Assembly (NCBI GenBank): GCA_041398785.1
Contig: JAWKUA010000037.1
Span: forward strand, 1-40,735
Direction of reading: 5' to 3'
From: Planctomycetaceae bacterium
GTDB lineage: Bacteria > Planctomycetota > Planctomycetia > Planctomycetales > Planctomycetaceae
Length of the DNA: 40,735 nucleotides
A program made the position numbers and the translations under genes. The notes below the pieces were generated by a model. That model made no database searches. It saw only the letters and a list, made by a program, of their open reading frames with translations, and had not been told where the DNA came from. The number at the start of each line of letters is the position of its first letter. Position 1 is the stretch's first letter. Below are positions 9,283-18,700 of this stretch, piece by piece.

Positions 9283-9684
9283 ATGTCCAAAACCGAAGAA
9301 TGGTCCGCCGCCGTCCACTACCTGCCCCAGTCGAATCCCCTGCCGCCGTCTTCAGCGACGGAGGCGTGGCAGAAACTCAATCCCGGCGAACCGGTGCCAA
9401 TGATGTTCCAGCTCCGGCTGCTCGACGGCCGGATCATCAGCTTTGCCTACGCCGACCTGCGAGAAATCCGCACCCGCGACGCCGGCTTCATCGAACTGGG
9501 CCTGTACGGCATGGACCGCTACCGAGTCGGCATCACGGGCCGCAATCTCACGGAACTCACCACCCTGCTGAGCCTCGGCCGCATCCGCCGCCTCGAAGAA
9601 TCCGACCCCCGAGACCTCACGCGCTCCGAAAACTCCCCAACCATCGACAGCATCACCATCGAAACCCTCCCACCCCCAGCCTGA
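9283..9684 (+). CDS. Small protein downstream of the relaxase, unknown function
   Basis: This 133-residue protein begins 7 bases after the relaxase stop and is almost certainly in the same transcript. The core (residues 36-100) looks like a small beta-rich domain: VPMMFQLRLLDGRIISFAYA, then LREIRTRDAGFIELGLYG and YRVGITGRNLTELTTLL. The N- and C-terminal ends are Pro- and Ser-rich and probably flexible. I do not recognise the family. Tight linkage to the relaxase suggests an element-specific accessory protein. Confidence 0.65.
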   Translation: MSKTEEWSAAVHYLPQSNPLPPSSATEAWQKLNPGEPVPMMFQLRLLDGRIISFAYADLREIRTRDAGFIELGLYGMDRYRVGITGRNLTELTTLLSLGRIRRLEESDPRDLTRSENSPTIDSITIETLPPPA

Positions 9685-9893
9685 CCCGCCGGGGGCAATG
9701 GGAAAACGGATCGTCTGATGGGCAGGATGTCCGAGCAAACGAAATGTCTTTTGGCAACACATCCTGAGATGTGGTCCGGACCGGCCACGGGAAGGTCTGC
9801 GGCAATCGCGTTCTGCGAAAGCTGTCAGGCAGTCTGTGACTCCCCAGTGAATGCCGGGGATGGATCTCGTCTGCGTACCGAACGAGGCTCGAT

Positions 9894-10097
9894 ATGCTCA
9901 CCGTCAAGCAAGTTTCAGTGCAGCTCAACCTCTCTGCCGGAGCGGTTTACAAGGCAATCCGAAACGGTGACCTCGAACATCACCGTTTCGGATCAAGCAT
10001 TCGAATCAGTGAAAGCCAGCTCGTCGATTTTGTCGAGAGCATGCGTGTCAGGTCAGAACCCGAGACGGTTCGCCTGCAGCGATTCAAGCACCTTTAG
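9894..10097 (+). CDS. Excisionase-like helix-turn-helix protein
   Basis: The 67-residue product (MLTVKQVSVQLNLSAGAVYKAI at its start) has the MerR-like winged helix of the excisionase/HTH_17 family: helix, turn (LNLSAGAVYKAI), then the wing GDLEHHRFGSSIRISESQLVDF. Small proteins of this type act as recombination directionality factors or regulators beside tyrosine integrases. The gene is convergent with the integrase and their 3' ends overlap by 14 bases (10084-10097), which fits an Xis-Int pair, although an independent regulator cannot be excluded. The start follows GAGGCTC at 9884-9890. Confidence 0.8.
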   Translation: MLTVKQVSVQLNLSAGAVYKAIRNGDLEHHRFGSSIRISESQLVDFVESMRVRSEPETVRLQRFKHL

Positions 10098-11088
10098 CCT
10101 TGCCAGCCTGTTCCCTCAGAAAGTCCGGATGCCGTGCCAGATGCTGGTAAGTCCGGGCAATCATGGAAACGTCCGAGTGTCCCATCAATGCGGCAAGACT
10201 GATGGAGTCAACGCCGTTCTTCAACCCCTCGGTCGCGAACGAATGTCTGATTCCGTAGGCACAGAGCACCGGCATCCCGACTTTCTTCTTTAGCCGATTC
10301 AGCCGGCATTTCACTGCGTCTTTCGTCCAGGGCCGCCCTCGAGTGTTGAGAAACACGCTTCCCGTGGGATTCGCAGTACACAGCGGCCTTACCAGTTCCA
10401 GTGCTGTGTCATTAAGAAAGAGCACCCTCGGATGTTTTTTGCCCTTGGCTTCACTTGGTGGAAAGACGGCAACTCCGTTTCGGAGATCGACATGCCTTGC
10501 TTCCAACAGTCTTGCTTCCTGCGGCCGACAACCGGTCTCCCACAGAAACGCCATCAGATTCCGAAACTGCTCGTCTCGGATGCGAGCCATGACCTGCTGC
10601 CATTGGTCCGGTGTGTAGACGACTTCGCGTCTCTGGCGAGGTGGTTTGTCCTCCAGACAGGCGATCGGATTGCGGTCGAGTCTCCCCTGCCTGACTGCCC
10701 AGTTGAACGGACGCTGTGCGATGGAAATCGCGTCGTTGCGAGTCGTGTCGGACCAGTCCGGATGATCGTCCATCCACTTGGTGACGTGGTGGGGCCGGAG
10801 TTTTGCAATGGCGAGCCGCGTGCCGACACACTTGATGAAAGACCGCAGGTACAGGCGATTGTTCCGGTAAGTACCCTGCGAACGCCGCGTCAAACACCAC
10901 TCAAGGTAGGTGTCGAAGAGCTGTGCCACGGTCGCGAGCTGCTCCGCGACACAATCTTGCTTCGCCATCAATTCGTGGTATTTCTCCCAGGCGAGTTTCT
11001 TGTCTCGCCCGAGGTTGATCTGGCGTCTGCCGATCTGGACGTACCACGACTTCGTGAATCTACGGAAAAACGGCTTTGGCTGTTTCAT
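10084..11088 (-). CDS. Tyrosine recombinase / integrase of the element
   Basis: The 334-residue product starts MKQPKPFFRRFTKSWYVQIG. The start at 11088 is preferred over a longer frame reaching 11190, because GGAGAG lies just upstream and the extension would run through a strong hairpin. Residues about 65-155 are the SAM-like core-binding domain. The catalytic domain contains the first Arg (ETGCRPQEARLL), Lys-region KGKKHPRVLFL, box II YGIRHSFATEGL with its Arg and His, and the C-terminal MGHSDVSMIARTYQHL with the His and nucleophile Tyr. The first box II His of the usual HxxRH pattern is replaced by Tyr (AYGIRH), a tolerated variant. The gene reads away from the tRNA-Val gene whose 3' end lies 186 bases from its start, the standard layout for an element inserted in a tRNA. 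Confidence 0.93.
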   Translation of the reverse strand: MKQPKPFFRRFTKSWYVQIGRRQINLGRDKKLAWEKYHELMAKQDCVAEQLATVAQLFDTYLEWCLTRRSQGTYRNNRLYLRSFIKCVGTRLAIAKLRPHHVTKWMDDHPDWSDTTRNDAISIAQRPFNWAVRQGRLDRNPIACLEDKPPRQRREVVYTPDQWQQVMARIRDEQFRNLMAFLWETGCRPQEARLLEARHVDLRNGVAVFPPSEAKGKKHPRVLFLNDTALELVRPLCTANPTGSVFLNTRGRPWTKDAVKCRLNRLKKKVGMPVLCAYGIRHSFATEGLKNGVDSISLAALMGHSDVSMIARTYQHLARHPDFLREQAGKAKGA

Positions 11089-11141
11089 AACGAACTCTCC
11101 AATCCAGGGAACCTGTGAAGGCGGACTGAAAGGTTCGCTTG

Positions 11142-11185
11142 GCCTCACCTGCTGCACTGCAATGCACAGGTGAGGCTCTTTTCTC
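11142..11185 (+). terminator. Strong hairpin with T-rich tail upstream of the integrase
   Basis: GCCTCACCTG (11142-11151) pairs perfectly with CAGGTGAGGC (11167-11176). An inner TGCA/TGCA pair extends the stem past one bulged C. TCTTTTCTC follows at 11177-11185, so on the plus strand it has the form of an intrinsic terminator. No plus-strand gene ends nearby, so it may insulate the integrase promoter from antisense transcription, or be a protein-binding site at the element end. Confidence 0.5.
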
Positions 11186-11203
11186 TGCAATCAACTCTGC
11201 AAT
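11183..11203. repeat. Two direct copies of CTCTGCAAT near the element end
   Basis: CTCTGCAAT occurs at 11183-11191 and again at 11195-11203, 12 bases apart, between the integrase gene and the tRNA. Spaced short direct repeats in this position resemble integrase arm-type sites, but only two copies are seen and the match may be chance. Confidence 0.3.
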
Positions 11204-11273
11204 TCAAAGCCGGAGCATCGCAAGCCGGAACACGCGATTGTCGTAAATGCACGTTTCGAGCCGACTTGCGGAA

Positions 11274-11300
11274 TGGACGATACTGGACTCGAACCAGTGA
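11274..11300. other. Predicted attachment site (att) at the tRNA-Val 3' end
   Basis: Tyrosine integrases that sit beside a tRNA gene usually recombine within its 3' half, and the intact tRNA here implies that the element carries the restoring copy. The exact core cannot be fixed because the second copy, at the far end of the element, is upstream of the window. I searched the window by eye for another copy of the T-arm and acceptor sequence and found none. Confidence 0.45.
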
Positions 11301-11348
11301 CCTCCACGATGTCAACGTGGCGCTCTAACCAAACTGAGCTAATCGTCC
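11274..11348 (-). tRNA. tRNA-Val (anticodon GAC)
   Basis: On the minus strand the sequence folds into a complete cloverleaf. The acceptor stem GGACGAT pairs with ATCGTCC over all seven positions and the discriminator is A. The D arm is GCTC/GAGC. The anticodon stem CCACG/CGTGG encloses the loop TTGACAT, anticodon GAC (valine). The T arm is ACTGG/CCAGT around TTCGAGT. No CCA is encoded. The integrase gene lies next to the 3' end, so this gene is the probable insertion target and its 3' end would be one attachment site. Confidence 0.95.
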
Positions 11349-11358
11349 GGTCGACGGA

Positions 11359-11387
11359 AAGTTACTGATACCGACCCCCGATTTCAA
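11359..11387 (-). promoter_or_regulatory. Possible promoter of tRNA-Val
   Basis: On the minus strand TTGAAA (11387-11382) is followed after 17 bases by TAACTT (11364-11359), about 10 bases before the tRNA 5' end. The -35 box matches the sigma-70 consensus at five of six positions; the -10 box is weak. Confidence 0.35.
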
Positions 11388-11576
11388 TTGCGGTTGAGGC
11401 GAAATTCCCGGCGGCTGGTACGACGATCATCTCCGTGGCGGGCAAATCGTCGGGCGGGCACGGTTTTCTGCTTTTCGTGTGACCGCTAAATTGCCGCACG
11501 GCTTCCGCTCGTTGTCACCCGAAGCGCGGGTCTGCGGTGGAATACTGACACGTGACGTCTGCAGGGAGTTCGCTGC

Positions 11577-12599
11577 ATGCTGGCAGGACAGTTTACGTCG
11601 GCAAGAACGGTGGATTTTGTCGATATCGAGGAACCGCGGTTGCCGCCGGTCGCCGGTGCGGGAAATGGACGGAGCGACGATCCGATGATTGTCTTCCAGC
11701 CGGAACTGACGTGTCTGTGCGGTTCCGATCTGCCATTCTTCGACGGAGACTTCGAGGGCCACACGATTGAATATCCGCAGCCGCCCGGAATGTCGCTGCA
11801 CGAAATGGTGGGTACCGTGGTGGATACCAACGGCAGCCGCTGGAAGCCGGGTACTCGGGTGCTGGCGGTTCCGGTGGGACAGCGCGGATTGTACGAGCGA
11901 TACGTCTTGTCGGAGCGTCGCGCGGTGGCGTTGGATGAGCGGCTTAGTGACGAAATCGCGCTGATGGCGCAACCGTTTGGTACCGTCGTGTGGGCTCTGA
12001 AGAAGCTGCCGAACATGATCGATCGCGACGTTGCCGTGCTGGGAGCCGGTCCGATCGGACAGATGTTCGTAGCCGGTTTGCGAAATCTGGGAGCGCGGCG
12101 AATCATCGCGATCGATCCCGTCGCCGATCGGGCGGATTTCGGCCGGAAGATGGGCGCGACCGATGTGGTCGCGTCGCGGGGCCGGGATGCGGTTGAGCAG
12201 GTGCGCGGGATTCTGGACGGAGGATTGCCCGATGTTGTGGTCGAGGCCGTTGGACATAAGGCTCAGGCATTTGACGATGCCGTCGCGCTGACGAAGGAGC
12301 ACGGTGATGTACTGTTCTTTGGTGTCCCGCCGGCGACCGTCAACGGTATTGATCTGAAGGCAGCGATGCTGAAGAACCTGAGAATTCTGACCAGCCTGCA
12401 TCCGGATTTCGAACGAACATTCCCGCTGGCGATGCAGTGGCTGGCCGAAGGGCGAGTCGACCTTTCTCCACTGTTGACTCACCGGTTCCCGTTGCAGGAA
12501 CTGCAGCAGGCGTTCGATTTATTTCGAGATCGGCGCGATGGAGCATTGAAGGTGCTGGTGGAGTTTCCGGCATGGCAGGGACGCTCGGCGCCCCGCTAG
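11577..12599 (+). CDS. Zinc-type alcohol dehydrogenase-like (MDR family) oxidoreductase
   Basis: The 340-residue protein is a medium-chain dehydrogenase/reductase. The N-terminal GroES-like domain has catalytic-zinc candidates Cys48 in LCGSD and His75-Glu76 in LHEMVG. The Rossmann domain has the NAD(P)-binding motif LGAGPIGQ at 155-162 followed by an acidic strand end (IIAIDPVADR), which favours NAD(H). The four-Cys structural zinc lobe of classical ADHs appears to be missing, since the stretch between the first domain halves is short and lacks the Cys cluster. Several sugar- and polyol-acting or biosynthetic MDR members share that loss. AGGGAG at 11563-11568 supports the ATG. The next gene starts 34 bases after the stop with its own ribosome-binding site, so the two are probably co-transcribed. 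The substrate cannot be inferred. Confidence 0.88.
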   Translation: MLAGQFTSARTVDFVDIEEPRLPPVAGAGNGRSDDPMIVFQPELTCLCGSDLPFFDGDFEGHTIEYPQPPGMSLHEMVGTVVDTNGSRWKPGTRVLAVPVGQRGLYERYVLSERRAVALDERLSDEIALMAQPFGTVVWALKKLPNMIDRDVAVLGAGPIGQMFVAGLRNLGARRIIAIDPVADRADFGRKMGATDVVASRGRDAVEQVRGILDGGLPDVVVEAVGHKAQAFDDAVALTKEHGDVLFFGVPPATVNGIDLKAAMLKNLRILTSLHPDFERTFPLAMQWLAEGRVDLSPLLTHRFPLQELQQAFDLFRDRRDGALKVLVEFPAWQGRSAPR

Positions 12600-12633
12600 C
12601 ACCCGAATTCTGTTCGAGCGAAAGGGAGTCGGC

Positions 12634-14175
12634 GTGTGGGAGATTCCCGACAACATCGACGAAGCCTCCGCAAACAACATCGTAGACGCCGCGCTTCGGA
12701 AGCGGGACAAGCCATCTACACATGCAGACGGTGCTCTTCACTCGGGTTCGACGCCTTTCGTCACGACGACATTTCCCGGCGTGCCTGAGGCTGTATTTCG
12801 GCAGTGGCTCGGGCATCGGCTGGTGTTCTGGCCTGACGGAATCTGCTGGCTGAAACGAGTGGCGGTGATTTCTTCGCGGCTCGGACTGCGGCACGACCGA
12901 TTTCGCTGGTGGTATGATCTTCTGAGAACCGCGGTCCTGCGAACTCGCGAAGGTGAGTGCCTGTGCGTTGCGTCGGGAACGACCGCATTCGCGGCCACTT
13001 GCCGCGCGGCCGAACTGTTCGATGTGCCTCTGCTGCGACTGGAGGTGCCTTCGAATTCGAACGACGAGTGTTCGCACCGGGAATTGGCGAAGTGGCTGTT
13101 GCGATCGATTGGCAAGCATCGGTCGGCGGACAACCAGACAGATGCTGCCTGTCGCGGCGAACGCGATCCAGGAAATCACGGCTGGCGGGCTGTCATTTCG
13201 CCGTGTCTGACGGGAACCACCGATTCGGATTCGTGCCTGGTATCTCAGAACGGCGTTTCCGCGGAGCGTGAGCATCCAGGAATAGCGGCGGGGGCTGTCG
13301 GCGATCGGGCTCTGGTACTGGCGGGGCAGCGGACCGTCGTCGTGTCATGCCGAGCAGGCGGCAACATCGAACAACTCCTGCAACGTAAGCTCTGCGCACA
13401 ACCGGACGACGGTACGGTGACGCTGATGGCTTCCTCGCCCGGCGTGCCTTCATCCGTATCAAAGTCTCTGGTCGAACAGGGAGCCGTCCCCTGGATTGTC
13501 AGCGGGCTGACGGTGCCGGCGGCGACCTTTGATGTCGCTCCGCCGGATGCAAAGCCCGCGAAGGCTGCGAAAACTTGCACACAAAGCGATGGTCCGCTGG
13601 AACAGCCGGATCAGTGGCTCGCGCACTGGACCCGGCCGGGTTTCGGCCCGTGGCCCGACCAGAACGAAGAGGATTACCTGGACGAGCTGATCCTTGGCTG
13701 CGACAGCTCGAACCGGTCGGCCCTTGCGGCACTGCTGCGAATCGCTTCGACCGGCAAACTGGCGGCGTCTCGACATTCCGTGCGCGGCACCGCGGACGTT
13801 GTGTCCTTCACAGCCGTTCCGCTGACGGAGTTTCGACAGCGACGCGTCTTTCGAAGGCACCGTCATCGCTTTGATTTCGAACCGTGCGGTGTCGCCGTCC
13901 GGCGGACCGCACTGCGAGAACTCGGCGCTCGGCCGGTGATCTACGGTGACGAGTCGCAAAGGCTGGAACTCGCGGAGTCGCAGCAGGTGTTCTTTCAGCC
14001 TGCTTCAAATCGCTCCGGTTCGATTCACTGGAGCGATGAGCGCGAGTGGCGGCTTGTCGGATCGCTGAACCTGCGGCAACTCGCGCAGGATGACGTCTGC
14101 CTGTTTGTTGACACACGACGCCAGGCGGCATTGTTTTCGGAGTTCCCGTGGCACGTCGTTGTGTGTCCGGATTGA
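12634..14175 (+). CDS. Two-domain protein of unknown function, possible SLOG/Rossmann plus AbiGi-like domains
   Basis: The start is a GTG at 12634 with AAAGGGAG at 12621-12628. The 513-residue protein is not recognised with confidence. Residues about 105-330 read like a Rossmann-type nucleotide fold: a strand then GTTAFAATCRAAELFDVPL, later DRALVLAGQRTVVVSCRAGG and NIEQLLQRKL, a pattern reminiscent of DprA/SLOG proteins. The C-terminal part from about residue 340 is separate: WTRPGFGPWPDQNEEDYLDE, VVSFTAVPLTEF, FDFEPCGVAVRR, GARPVIYGDE and a final SDEREWRL. That order (SFTxxPL, then GARPVIYG, then acidic-EWR) resembles AbiGi/DUF2971-like families, some of which occur in phage-defence loci. 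Both resemblances come from memory of motif patterns and are weak. It shares a probable transcript with the dehydrogenase upstream. Confidence 0.75.
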   Translation: MWEIPDNIDEASANNIVDAALRKRDKPSTHADGALHSGSTPFVTTTFPGVPEAVFRQWLGHRLVFWPDGICWLKRVAVISSRLGLRHDRFRWWYDLLRTAVLRTREGECLCVASGTTAFAATCRAAELFDVPLLRLEVPSNSNDECSHRELAKWLLRSIGKHRSADNQTDAACRGERDPGNHGWRAVISPCLTGTTDSDSCLVSQNGVSAEREHPGIAAGAVGDRALVLAGQRTVVVSCRAGGNIEQLLQRKLCAQPDDGTVTLMASSPGVPSSVSKSLVEQGAVPWIVSGLTVPAATFDVAPPDAKPAKAAKTCTQSDGPLEQPDQWLAHWTRPGFGPWPDQNEEDYLDELILGCDSSNRSALAALLRIASTGKLAASRHSVRGTADVVSFTAVPLTEFRQRRVFRRHRHRFDFEPCGVAVRRTALRELGARPVIYGDESQRLELAESQQVFFQPASNRSGSIHWSDEREWRLVGSLNLRQLAQDDVCLFVDTRRQAALFSEFPWHVVVCPD

Positions 14176-14402
14176 CCTGCGCCGGTGAGCGGGCGTTCGT
14201 AATCCGCTGTTCGCTGATGTGGCGAAGCACGGGATGCCCGCTTGCGGTTGGTCACACGAGCCGCCAGGGTATGCACCCTCCGGGGCAATTCCGGTTCCGC
14301 ATTCAGTCAGCGGTCTGTTCCGCGACGAGCCCTGCAGTTTCGGAATCGCGGTAACGATGGTCGTTGCCAGGGAGTTCCCGTTCTTGAAGTTTCCTCAGGA
14401 AA

Positions 14403-15719
14403 ATGGCTGACTCGGACGGACAATCTGTCAGCAACAGTTCCATGCACTCGGTGAAAGACGCGACCGACGCCGCGCCGAGTCAGGATGCCGGTGAGCTGCG
14501 CGAGTCTCGCAATCTGGCGGTGCTGATTGCTCAACAGATGCTGTTCCGGACGGGATGGATCTTCAAGACGGAGAGCGTCATCATGCCCGCGTTTCTGGAC
14601 AGCATTACGCCGCACGGCTGGATTCGCGGAATGCTGCCGCCGCTGAATCGGTTCGGGCAGTCGATCACTCCGCTGCTGCTGTCAGACAGAATCAGCGAAG
14701 CGCCGCGGAAGGCTCGCTGGGTAACGCTGACCCTGCTGATGATGAGCCTGCCGTTTCTGCTGCTGGGCGCGTCACTGCTGATCGTCGACGGCGACCGGCC
14801 AACGTGGTATCCGGCGTTTTTTCTGGCCGCTTACGGAGCGTTCTTCTGCATTCACGGCGTCAATCAGGCGACGTACAGCACGATCATCGGCAAGCTCGTT
14901 CAGCCGGATCGCCGTGGCCGGTTGATCGCACTGGCCGGAACAGCAGGATCGGTACTGGCTGTGACGACAGCGTGGCTCCTGATGAAACCGTGGACCGAAC
15001 ACCAGCCGCCGCATTTCAGTCGGATCTTTCTGTTCACCGGGACGATGTTCTGTTTCGCTGCGCTGTTGGCGTGTCTTCTGCAGGAAACACCTGATTTCGT
15101 TAAGCCACAAGCGGTACGGCGCCGTCACCTGCGGGATTCCGTTGTCCGGCTGCGGGTTGATCCGACACTGCGGCGACTGTGCCTGGCGGCGGCCCTCTTC
15201 GTGTGCTCACAATTGTTGTTCCCGCACTATCAGCGGCTGGGACGGCAGCAGGCCGGCTATCGCGGCGACATGCTGATGATCTGGGTGATTGCCCAGAATC
15301 TGGGAGCAGCGGCGTTCAGTTGGGTCAGCGGCCGACTGGCAGACAGTCGCGGAACTCGCAGCGCGCTGCGGTGCCTGTTCTTTTCGGCCGTGTTTGCGCC
15401 GCTGTTGCCGCTGACGCTGGCGTCTTTGGTGGACGCCGGATACTACTGGATCACGTTCGCGTGGCTGGGAGTCGTCCCGGTGACGTTTCGAATGCAGATG
15501 AACTACGTTCTGGAAATCACGGAGCGAGTCAACCACCCGATCTACGTCAGTACGGTGGTGCTGTGCATGGCACCGCCGATCGTGCTGTCTCCGCTGATCG
15601 GTGAACTGGTGGAACGAATCGGCTACGCAATTCCGTTCTGCGGAATATCGTTTCTCGTATTCACCGGCTGGCTGCTGACGCTGACAATGGTCGAACCGCG
15701 GCACGGATCATTCTCGTAA
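14403..15719 (+). CDS. MFS-type transporter
   Basis: The 438-residue protein has about 10-12 hydrophobic segments in two halves separated by a charged loop near residues 235-260 (KPQAVRRRHLRDSVVRLRVD), the typical layout of the major facilitator superfamily. Segments include LLMMSLPFLLLGASLLIV, YPAFFLAAYGAFFCIHGV and LAGTAGSVLAVTTAWLLM. A loop motif QPDRRGRLIALAG between membrane helices resembles the conserved MFS cytoplasmic loop, and GRLADSRGTRSALR recurs in the second half. The first 35 residues are hydrophilic and Ser/Asp-rich, so an internal Met might be the true start: AGGA lies only two bases before the ATG at 14403. The substrate cannot be told. The next gene starts 46 bases downstream on the same strand. 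Confidence 0.85.
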   Translation: MADSDGQSVSNSSMHSVKDATDAAPSQDAGELRESRNLAVLIAQQMLFRTGWIFKTESVIMPAFLDSITPHGWIRGMLPPLNRFGQSITPLLLSDRISEAPRKARWVTLTLLMMSLPFLLLGASLLIVDGDRPTWYPAFFLAAYGAFFCIHGVNQATYSTIIGKLVQPDRRGRLIALAGTAGSVLAVTTAWLLMKPWTEHQPPHFSRIFLFTGTMFCFAALLACLLQETPDFVKPQAVRRRHLRDSVVRLRVDPTLRRLCLAAALFVCSQLLFPHYQRLGRQQAGYRGDMLMIWVIAQNLGAAAFSWVSGRLADSRGTRSALRCLFFSAVFAPLLPLTLASLVDAGYYWITFAWLGVVPVTFRMQMNYVLEITERVNHPIYVSTVVLCMAPPIVLSPLIGELVERIGYAIPFCGISFLVFTGWLLTLTMVEPRHGSFS

Positions 15720-15765
15720 GTTTGACCGCTCCTTCGAGTCACGGAACGGACGAACGGAACTCTTC

Positions 15766-18700
15766 ATGTCCATCTCCCGCCACTTCATTGACTGGAATCG
15801 GCCGGTGCTGCCCGCAGCGGCGGAGTATTTGATTCAGAAGTACGCCGTCGGCGACGAACTGGATCTGAGCGGTGTCGTGGCAGTGTTTACCGGGCGCCGA
15901 GCCGCGCGGAGGATGCTGGAGATTCTGGTGGAACAGTGCGAAGACCGGTGGCCCGCGTTTCGCCCGCCGAAAATGGTGACGTTTCAAAAGCTGCCGGAGA
16001 TGCTGTATCAGCAGAAACGACAGCTCGCCGACGATCTGACTCAGTTGCTCGTCTGGAAAAAGGCTCTCAGTTCGATTCCTTCAAGAGAACTGCACGCTGC
16101 CCTGCCCGCCATCCCCGACGACGAAACAGTCACAGCGTGGCTGGCGCTGTGTGAGTCGCTTCGCAAGCAGCACGTCGAGCTGGCGGCGGACGGCATGGAG
16201 TTCGACGAAGTGTTTGCTCAGCTCTCGCAGATGGGCAATCACTCCGAAGCGGATCGCTGGAAGGCGCTGCGGCGGATTCAGGCTGAATACCTGACTCAGA
16301 TGGACGACCTGCAGTTGTGGGACCGCCAGGCGGCTCGACTGGTTGCCGTGGAAATGCACGAATGTGCGGCGGCTTTCGATGTCGTGCTGATCGGCACTGT
16401 GGACATGAACCGGATCGTGAAACAGATGCTGGCTCAGGTGGCTGATCGCGTCACAGCGCTGATCCACGCACCGGATTCCGAAGCGGATGCGTTCGACGAC
16501 TTTGGCTGTCTGAAGCCTGACGCCTGGGAACATCGCAGGCTGAATATCCCGCTGGAAGCCACACGGATCGTTGACAGGCCCGCCGAGCAGGCTGCGGCAG
16601 TCGTCAGCGAACTTTCCGCGAAGGACCGAATCCGGCGAGCCGATGATGTTGTGGTCGGCGTTGCGAATGAGGCGCTCGTCCCGGTGATCCTGCAGGGACT
16701 GGCCGACGCCGGAGTTTCGGGACGCTGGCCGGTCGGCAGCGAGGTCGGTTCCAGCCGGCCCTGGCGACTGCTCGACGCAATCGCTGCGCACCTGGCGACG
16801 GCTCGCGGAGGTCTGCCGCCGGACTTCGCAACGATGGCCGAACTGTTGCGACATCCCGACATGGATCCGTGGATCAGCCGTCATCTTGAATCAAGACGTT
16901 CCACAGCGTTCGCGACGACCGACTGGCTGGCTCGATTCGACGCGTACCTGGCCGATCATCTTCCGATGACTCCCGGCGTCATTCTCGGGTCCAGGGAAAC
17001 ACGCAACGTAGTCACGGCAATCTGCGGCGCCGTCGATTCGCTGCTGGCGAATCTGCTGCCGATGTCTCAGCGACCGCGCATCAGTCGCAACAGTTCGCCG
17101 GCAAAATCTTCCGCAACGAACAAGGGCCGACAGCGGCAGTTGGCGTTTGATGACCAGAATGACGCAGCGGCCGACTCACTGCACAGCCTGCTGGCTCGCA
17201 GGCGGCCGTTGTCCGAATGGGCCGACGGCATGCTGCTGTTGGTGGCGGAAATCTATGGCGACTATCAGTACGGCGAATCGACCCACCGTGACGAATCCAT
17301 CACGGAATGCTGTTCGGCGTTGTCAGAATGCTGTGACGCCCTGCATCGAATCCCCGATGCCGTGATGCCGCGGTGTACGCCAGGCCAGGCGATTCAGCTT
17401 CTGTTGCGTCAAATTGAGGATGTCGCCGTTCCTCCGGAAACGGACGATGAGGCCATCGATCTGCTGGGCTGGCTGGAACTTCCCATGGACGACGCTCCGG
17501 AATTGATCCTGACCGGATTCAACGAGGGCTTCATTCCCGAATCAATCACGTCCGACGTGTTTCTGCCCAACAGTCTGCGCGTCCGACTCGGGCTGATCGA
17601 CAACCATCGCCGGTACGCTCGTGACGCGTATGCCCTGACCGCTCTGATGCACAGCCGCGACCGGATCACATTCATCGCGGGCCGCACCGACTCTGATGGC
17701 AACCCGCTGACTCCCAGCCGGCTGTGGTTCGCCGTTGAACCACAGGACCTGCCGAAGCGTGTGCGCTGGTTTTACGGTAACGACAACGCGGAAACCCCGT
17801 TGAACGAAGCGGCTGCCGTCGATGACAAGTCCCAAGCGCCAAACCCGAATCCGCGCCGGGATGTTCCGGCAACCGACGAAACAACACCGCGCCGCAGCGG
17901 GTTTGCCGTGCCGGAACCTCCGGTGATTCCCCCACCGCCGAAGCAGATCGCGGTGACCGCGTTTCGAGACTATCTGGATTGTCCGTACCGATATTTTCTC
18001 AGGCACGAACTGCACCTGAAGTCGGTCGACGACGAAACGCGAGAACTCAGCGCCGCGGCATTCGGCAGCCTGATTCATGATGTGCTGAGTGCGTTTGGCA
18101 AATCGCAGTTCGTTCATGGCGCGACGGCGGAATCCATCGAACAGTTTCTGCTCGACGAACTCAGGCGACTCGCCCGCCGAAAGTTTGGCCGAAATCGATC
18201 CGCAACAATCGCCGTGCAGCTTGAGATGGCCGAAGACCGACTGCGGAAGTTCGCAGCGTGTCAGGCAACCATGGCCGCCGAAGGCTGGAACATTCAGGGC
18301 ACAGAACTTGATCTGGTGTACCCGGATTTCACCGACTCTAGAGGCCGAAAAGTTTCTCTGAAGGGGCGAGTCGACCGAATTGACCGGCATTCGAAGACCG
18401 GCCGCTGGCGCGTGCTCGACTACAAGACCAGCGAAAACGCAAGAAAGCCGGAGGCCACCCATCGGTCGAAGGGTGAATGGGTCGACCTTCAATTGCCGCT
18501 GTATCGACTGCTGGTCCGATCACACGACGTCGACGGCGAGATCGAACTCGGGTACATCCACCTTCCCGGCGACCTTTCCGCCGTCGGCCTCAGCATTGCA
18601 GACTGGTCCGCCGAGGATCTGGCAGCCGCATACGATGTCGCATCCGCCGTTGCGGCCGACATTGTGGACCTGAAGATCGATCGCGTTGAATTCGGTCGCG

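Noticed and set aside
9724..9765. Inverted pair AGGATGT...ACATCCT upstream of the excisionase-like gene
   Set aside because: Only seven bases with a 28-base gap; it is likely by chance in a region of this size, although an operator cannot be excluded.
11427..12482. Minus-strand open frame of about 350 codons
   Set aside because: It is opposite the dehydrogenase and shows only Arg/His-rich shadow sequence of a GC-rich gene.
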